NCBI GenBank assembly: GCA_963772845.1
Contig: CAVYYW010000023.1
Span: 62,001-126,000, forward strand
Direction: 5' to 3'
From: CAVYYW01 sp963772845
Lineage (GTDB): Bacteria > Bacillota > Bacilli > Bacillales > Sporolactobacillaceae
DNA length: 64,000 nucleotides
Of the stretch, positions 60,993 to 64,000 are shown piece after piece. The notes below the pieces were generated by a model that saw only the letters and a list, made by a program, of their open reading frames with translations, was not told the origin of the DNA and ran no database searches. Each line of letters begins with the position of its first letter. The first letter of the stretch is position 1. The position numbers and the translations under genes were made by a program.

Positions 60993-61097
60993 TTAGGTGT
61001 TTTTAGTCATTTCATAATAGATAACTAAACTAATAATAATAGCAATAACTAGAACAGCTAGTGTGATCAGAACATGTTTTTATTCTATATGAGACAT
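60993..61097 (-). pseudogene. Small membrane peptide gene with an early stop codon
   Basis: ATG at 61097 with GGGAGTT upstream reads MSHIE, then a TAA, then KHVLITLAVLVIAIIISLVIY and YEMTKNT. Apart from the TAA it would be a 34-aa single-pass peptide. Either decayed or an error in one base. Confidence 0.4.
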
Positions 61098-61358
61098 TTA
61101 AAACTCCCTATCAATAAGTTTTTCCTTATATTTCTTAACTCCCCCTCTTTTTAACTCATTACTGAGCCTTGAACCCGTTCCACGTTAAGGATTGCTAGGG
61201 GAAACGTTGTTAAAAATCATAGACTTATTACTTTTTCTCTGTAAACGACTGACTCTACTATAAATTAGGAGTGAATATGTGCTCATTAACTATTACGAAA
61301 GGTCATTTCTTTTCATTAAATATAGAGTACGAAAAATACTAAATAGAAGGTGAAGAAT
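61098..61358. other. Upstream region of the first Ena-like gene
   Basis: 260 bp, AT-rich. A sporulation (sigma-E/K) promoter is expected given the product, but I could not align one confidently. Confidence 0.4.
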
Positions 61359-61763
61359 TTGGGATGTAACGCTTGTTGCCCAGATGATGGTCCATTACAA
61401 TTTGGTGATCTTGCTACAGATGAGTTCTGCGGAAACTTTGATATAGCTTGTGGAACTGAACCTGCTGATCCAGTGACTTTATGGTCATTAGATGATACCT
61501 TTTTTGATCAAGATGCTCAAACAGCTGGAACTGTTAGTGTCTATTTTGAAGGAGGCTGCAGTGAAGTCCTGGAGGTGTTTATTACAAGAAGGGACCTAAG
61601 TCAAGCGACTTTATTTATTGAGCCTAAAAATACGAGATCAATATCAATCCTTAATCTTGTCGCTGTATCAGTGGCTTGCCCTAGCTGTCAGGAATCAAGT
61701 CGCTGCAGAGGTAAATATTGTATTAATTTGCACTACGATGTTCTAGTGGCTCCTGGTTTTTAA
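61359..61763 (+). CDS. S-Ena type endospore appendage-like protein (DUF3992)
   Basis: 134-aa Cys-rich protein. A short N-terminal connector with a Cys-Cys pair (MGCNACCPDDGPL) is followed by a beta-sandwich-like domain (EFCGNFDIACG, VTLWSLDDTFF, AGTVSVYFEGGCSEVLEVFI, TRSISILNLVAVSV) and the closing motif GKYCINLHYDVLV. Ena1A/B subunits of Bacillus spore fibres share the Cys-bearing N-terminal connector and a final GxFCxxxRY-like strand, which suggests disulphide-linked self-assembly. A TTG start at 61359 has AGAAGGTGA 5 nt upstream; a GTG three codons earlier overlaps that site. Assignment is by motif and layout. Confidence 0.72.
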   Translation: MGCNACCPDDGPLQFGDLATDEFCGNFDIACGTEPADPVTLWSLDDTFFDQDAQTAGTVSVYFEGGCSEVLEVFITRRDLSQATLFIEPKNTRSISILNLVAVSVACPSCQESSRCRGKYCINLHYDVLVAPGF

Positions 61764-61940
61764 GAAGAACAAGGACCTGAGATCCCCGAAAAGCATAAGA
61801 CAAGAAGTATAGTGGAGCGAATAGTCTTAATAAAGCTGATTGACCTATAACCTCTAGGGGCTAAGTGCTGGAGCTTAATGCAGCCTCACGCCACAGAGAG
61901 TCATCCACACTCAAATAAATTTATAATTTCCTTAGCCATC

Positions 61941-61976
61941 AAAAAAATCGAAACACTCATCTGTTTCGATTTTTTC
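61941..61976. terminator. Terminator after the first Ena-like gene
   Basis: AAAAAAATCGAAAC-actcatct-GTTTCGATTTTTT, symmetric, about 180 nt after the stop at 61763. Confidence 0.85.
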
Positions 61977-62145
61977 TTTATCTTGTCAGAATTAACATCC
62001 AATATGTTGAATAAACGCTTGCTCAAGTGACTTATTTTAAACCCTATACAAATTCCCATTTTCATTAAAAACGTGTCCGACCTTTTACAAAAAGAATATA
62101 CATATGTAGTAAGCATTGGAAGAGAAGGAGGCAAGAAAAGAGAGA

Positions 62146-63045
62146 ATGAACATAAAAACAAGCAACTTCTCCCATTGCATAAATGCGGAGAGAGTTTATG
62201 ATTGGGTAAATGCATTTTTACACGTTTCTGCATCTGTTGGCATCCCATTAGGAGATAAAGCTGCCATAGATGAAGTTTGCGGAAACTTCACTTTATCATC
62301 TCAAGGTCAAGTAAGTACCCTATGGGAGTCTATCCTTCCCTTAAACGTCTCTGGTTCAGTTACTATACTTATTACTTCAGGAAGCTTAGAGTCTGTAGAT
62401 ATCCTAATAAACGGAAATGTCATCGATAGTGATCAAGGAAGTATATTTAATAAAACGTTTCAATCCTTAAGAAGCGTGGAGATAAGAAATAAAAATTCAT
62501 TATTGCCCATAACAGGGAGGTATTGTTTCACTCTCCATTATTATGTCATCCAGGATATGAACGGATCCCTTTGCGAGTGCCAGTGCAATAAATGTTTCCT
62601 AGCAAATGAATGCGGGGAACCCGCTTGCCTTGGTGAAGTTATCTGTAAAGAAATAGGAAATCGAGAAGAAATCGAAATAAGTCTTCCCAATGGAGAGGTT
62701 GCTACCTTAGAAAAAATAAGCTTATGCATTCAAGGTTTTATCGGCGTTCACTTAAAGGGTAGAACTCAAGTTTGTGTGATTCCATTTTCTAAAGTTGAAC
62801 ATATTATCCTTTGTGCACCTCCAGGTACCCGGATCCATTGCCAAGCAACCCATTTTTCGTGCAGGATCAACACGATTACAAGATTCTACGATTGCTGTCT
62901 ATTAGAATTCACTATTGATATTTGTCAAAATATCCAGTCTCTTGCCGATGTAACGGTTGAAATCAAGGACGTGGTTTCATGCTTGCCCAGGCAAGCTACT
63001 GCACAAACAAATTGTATGAACAGCAGATTAAATGGCTCTCACTAA
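62146..63045 (+). CDS. Two-domain Ena-like (DUF3992) spore surface protein
   Basis: 299 aa. The N-terminus has CINAERVYDWVNAFL, a word typical of spore coat and appendage proteins. Residues 45-140 form an Ena-like domain with EVCGNFTLSSQGQ, STLWESILPLNVSGSVTILI and the closing GRYCFTLHYYVI, parallel to the shorter protein upstream. A Cys-rich linker CECQCNKCFLANECGEPAC follows. A second domain (about residues 185-290) contains CIQGFIGVHLKGRTQVCVIPF, HIILCAPPGTRIHCQ and CLLEFTIDICQNIQ, which I do not recognise. The ATG at 62146 is preceded by AAGAGAG; GAAGGAGG is further off. It may cap, anchor or decorate the fibre; this is inference. Confidence 0.68.
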   Translation: MNIKTSNFSHCINAERVYDWVNAFLHVSASVGIPLGDKAAIDEVCGNFTLSSQGQVSTLWESILPLNVSGSVTILITSGSLESVDILINGNVIDSDQGSIFNKTFQSLRSVEIRNKNSLLPITGRYCFTLHYYVIQDMNGSLCECQCNKCFLANECGEPACLGEVICKEIGNREEIEISLPNGEVATLEKISLCIQGFIGVHLKGRTQVCVIPFSKVEHIILCAPPGTRIHCQATHFSCRINTITRFYDCCLLEFTIDICQNIQSLADVTVEIKDVVSCLPRQATAQTNCMNSRLNGSH

Positions 63046-63517
63046 ATCCTTCTAAACCATTCACCGGATAAGAGCCAGCTGCGCAAAAAAGAAATCCTAA
63101 CTTATTGTCTTTCAACTTTTTATAGATAGATTTATTTGATTAAACCATGGCTTATTTACTGCCTGAATATCACAACTCGAAACGTTTACCTCCATGTCAC
63201 GTAAGACATGAAAAAAACCTTTCAAAAGTTCACTGACCTTTTGAGAGGTTTGTTAAATTTAGAATGTTGTTGAGATAGGAATGTCAAAATTATCACGAGA
63301 TTCTTGGTGAAGAACCCCCCCTTGTTTCCAAGAGGGCAGCATTATTCCTAAGTACATTCTATAAAGGCTATCAGCTCAAAGTCGTTCATTAAAAATTAGA
63401 GTTTTACTACATAAAATAAACTAAAGCAACTACACCTATTCAAAATTAACTACTGTTACTTTATGTATAGTTCTTTCACATCAAATAACATAGTGTTTAT
63501 AAATAATCTGTAACTGA
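63046..63517. other. Gene-free AT-rich interval
   Basis: 470 bp with no credible frame. Contains the minus-strand terminator at 63213-63252. Confidence 0.5.
63213..63252 (-). terminator. Minus-strand terminator
   Basis: AACCTCTCAAAAG-gtcagtgaa-CTTTTGAAAGGTT followed by TTTTTC on the minus strand. It lies 430 nt beyond the oxidoreductase stop at 63679, so which gene it serves is unclear; it could also end the plus-strand Ena-like transcript weakly. Confidence 0.6.
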
Positions 63518-63687
63518 ATGGACATTAAACAAGACGATTTCAGTAAAAAAAGTATCAAGATCCCTTAGATTGGAATCGTCCAGCCGGAGGGGTTCCTTTA
63601 GGGTATGTTGATGAGTTTTTAAAGGAAACTTCTTGGCATCTGTATCAAGAACTTCTACAACAGAATCAGCCTTTATTTTTACTTTAA
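63518..63687 (+). pseudogene. Small 55-aa protein gene, apparent frameshift in an A7 run
   Basis: ATG at 63518 reads MDIKQDDFSKK. After the A-run at 63545-63551 the next frame gives YQDPLDWNRPAGGVPLGYVD and EFLKETSWHLYQELLQQNQP, ending at 63687. The second part looks strongly protein-like. A one-base deletion in the homopolymer explains the break. It overlaps the end of the convergent oxidoreductase by 9 nt. Ribosome site weak; family not recognised. Confidence 0.45.
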
Positions 63688-64000
63688 GTTTCTAACTCCA
63701 GTTTCTAACATTTCCATTTGCAGTAGTGTCTGTTCGTCTGTAATCGTTTTATCTTTACCATTTATGATCGCTTCATATAAATCATCGTACACTCTTCCAT
63801 AATCGCCATTTACGGATTTCACTTTTTCTTCGCGGATGGTACCTTCCTCATCAATATATGTCAGTACACCATAATGCTTTATTGTATCTATACCAAAATC
63901 CTTGTTATCAGGCATGTAAAATAACTTTAAATGTTCTTCCTGACGATCTTTGGTTTCTTTCACAAAGCATCCCTTTTTGCCATAAACGACGAAGCTGGGC
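63679..64000 (-). CDS. Gfo/Idh/MocA family oxidoreductase, C-terminal part
   Basis: 107 codons of the C-terminal domain, open to the window edge: PSFVVYGKKGCFVKETKDRQEEHLKLF, then YGVLTYIDEEGTIREEKV, GRVYDDLYEAIINGKDKTIT and a final helix EQTLLQMEMLETGVRNLK. The YGKKGCF turn and VYDDLYEAI helix are typical of the C-terminal alpha/beta domain of NAD(P)-dependent Gfo/Idh/MocA sugar or inositol dehydrogenases. The Rossmann domain lies outside the window, so substrate and cofactor cannot be judged. Confidence 0.82.
   Translation of the reverse strand, partial: PSFVVYGKKGCFVKETKDRQEEHLKLFYMPDNKDFGIDTIKHYGVLTYIDEEGTIREEKVKSVNGDYGRVYDDLYEAIINGKDKTITDEQTLLQMEMLETGVRNLK

Overview
The window comes from a low-to-moderate GC, endospore-forming Firmicute of the Bacillaceae type. 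Gene order closely follows the B. subtilis pcrA-yerABC / pur operon / pbuG-guaA / yebA-yeaDC block. Spore genes (a gamma-type SASP and endospore-appendage-like proteins) support this. I saw no rRNA, tRNA, CRISPR array or intact transposase.

Layout. 1-6.3 kb (minus strand): pcrA (cut by the edge), pcrB, yerC, yerB and a YerA-type adenine deaminase, with a 124-bp tandem repeat between pcrB and yerC. 6.6 kb: a tautomerase. 7.1-20.1 kb: the complete pur operon in transcription order purE-K-B-C-S-Q-L-F-M-N-H-D, with paired PurBoxes, a sigma-A promoter and a guanine-type riboswitch/terminator. 20.9-27.9 kb: a kdp potassium operon (small ORF-kdpF-A-B-C-D plus one unknown gene) behind two tandem c-di-AMP (ydaO) riboswitches. 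28-37.8 kb: yebG, yebE, a small heat-shock protein, then pbuG and guaA (each with a purine riboswitch) and yebA-yeaD-yeaC. 38-45.5 kb: a KGG-repeat stress protein, a DUF2294 protein and the formaldehyde-fixation locus hxlR-hxlA-hxlB, whose hxlR-hxlA junction is expanded into an alternating forward/inverted array of promoter plus hxlA 5' ends. 45.8-59.7 kb is accessory: a holin with an endolysin relic, small metabolic and stress genes (VOC, YdeI, Fra, DinB, SDR), a gamma SASP, DUF4317, a GC-rich methyltransferase, a GPP34-MerR pair, XRE-DUF2975 and an EamA transporter. 60-63 kb holds a partial duplicate of the GPP34-MerR locus and two S-Ena-like spore appendage proteins. A Gfo/Idh/MocA oxidoreductase runs off the right edge.

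How it fits together. Purine synthesis (pur), salvage (pbuG, adenine deaminase) and GMP formation (guaA) share purine-riboswitch control. Potassium uptake is put under c-di-AMP control. Several dispersed repeat families fill the intergenic gaps.

Caution on sequence quality. At least seven genes (yerB, purD, kdpA, the small membrane gene at 29.2 kb, hxlA, the FAD oxidoreductase at 46.5 kb, DUF4317) are broken by single extra bases, and kdpA has about ten. Almost all are +1 insertions in otherwise conserved frames, which points to sequencing error as much as to gene decay. The hxl array must be read with the same doubt.
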